A stretch of 5,487 nucleotides of DNA, from positions 1 to 5,487 of the forward strand of contig JAFMKX010000061.1 of assembly GCA_017852615.1 (NCBI GenBank), written 5' to 3'. Below, piece after piece: positions 5,361 to 5,487 of this stretch. Under the pieces are notes generated by a model. That model saw only the letters and a list, made by a program, of their open reading frames with translations, ran no database searches and was not told the DNA's origin. How positions within the stretch are numbered: the stretch's first letter is position 1; every line of letters starts with the position of its first letter. The DNA comes from Pontimonas sp. Its GTDB lineage: Bacteria; Actinomycetota; Actinomycetes; Actinomycetales; Microbacteriaceae. The translations under genes and the position numbers were made by a program.

Positions 5361-5487
5361 ATGAATTCACAGCCCATCGTTGATCACTTCGTTGGTGGCG
5401 CTGCGTTCGTGGGGGCTTCCTCACGAATGGCCCCGGTCTATGACCCAGCGTTAGGAACTGTGTCGAAGCAGGTAAGGCTTGCCTCGA
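5361..5487 (+). CDS. mmsA: Methylmalonate-semialdehyde dehydrogenase (CoA-acylating), N-terminal part, cut by window end
   Basis: Only the first 42 residues are visible. They match the N-terminus of aldehyde dehydrogenases: HFVGGAAFVGASS corresponds to the family's 'h-x-x-x-G' opening strand, and APVYDPALGTVSKQV followed by LAS corresponds to the APVYNPATGEV...LAS segment typical of MmsA/IolA. Enzymes of this type convert malonate or methylmalonate semialdehyde with CoA and NAD to acetyl-CoA or propionyl-CoA, in valine and myo-inositol breakdown, in the cytoplasm. The start is set by a strong ribosome binding site. The catalytic Cys and Glu lie outside the window, so another aldehyde dehydrogenase subfamily cannot be ruled out. 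It has its own 230-base upstream region and appears to be a separate unit from the lipoprotein cluster. Confidence 0.75.
   Translation, partial: MNSQPIVDHFVGGAAFVGASSRMAPVYDPALGTVSKQVRLAS

Overview
The window is bacterial and most likely actinobacterial. The DNA is moderately GC-rich and the genes are packed on one strand. At least one promoter appears to fire directly onto a start codon (leaderless transcription), and all three central genes encode N-terminal lipoprotein signals. A small-genome Microbacteriaceae-type organism would fit, but that placement is inference; no phylogenetic marker beyond one tRNA and two gene ends is present.

Layout, all on the + strand. (1) 3-458 is the 3' end of a gene for a small membrane protein with a long Pro/Ala-rich tail. 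(2) 494-566 is a complete tRNA-Ala with anticodon CGC. (3) 640-5130 is a cluster of three related predicted lipoproteins, homologous to M6-family (immune inhibitor A-like) metalloproteases. Gene A (640-2085) and gene B (2078-3514) are tandem duplicates overlapping by 8 bases. Gene C (3562-5130) follows after 47 bases and is more divergent. (4) 5131-5360 is a 230-base intergenic stretch with a GC-rich hairpin and a strong ribosome binding site. (5) 5361-5487 is the start of an aldehyde dehydrogenase gene, most likely mmsA.

The most interesting point is the stepwise loss of the zinc protease signature across the cluster. Gene C has a nearly complete site: HETLH, an Asp at the expected third-ligand position, and a candidate Met-turn. 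Gene A has HDIMH, with Asp replacing the catalytic Glu, and has lost the Met. Gene B has YFMLL at the same place, so both zinc histidines and the acid are gone, although the flanking sequence and fold signature are kept. This looks like one probable enzyme together with one impaired and one dead relative, all predicted to be anchored outside the cytoplasmic membrane. I infer that the pseudoenzymes could be partners, decoys, inhibitors or binding proteins; the sequence does not say which. A promoter just before gene A, the A/B overlap, and a 13-codon reading frame with a strong ribosome binding site linking B to C suggest that the three are expressed together.
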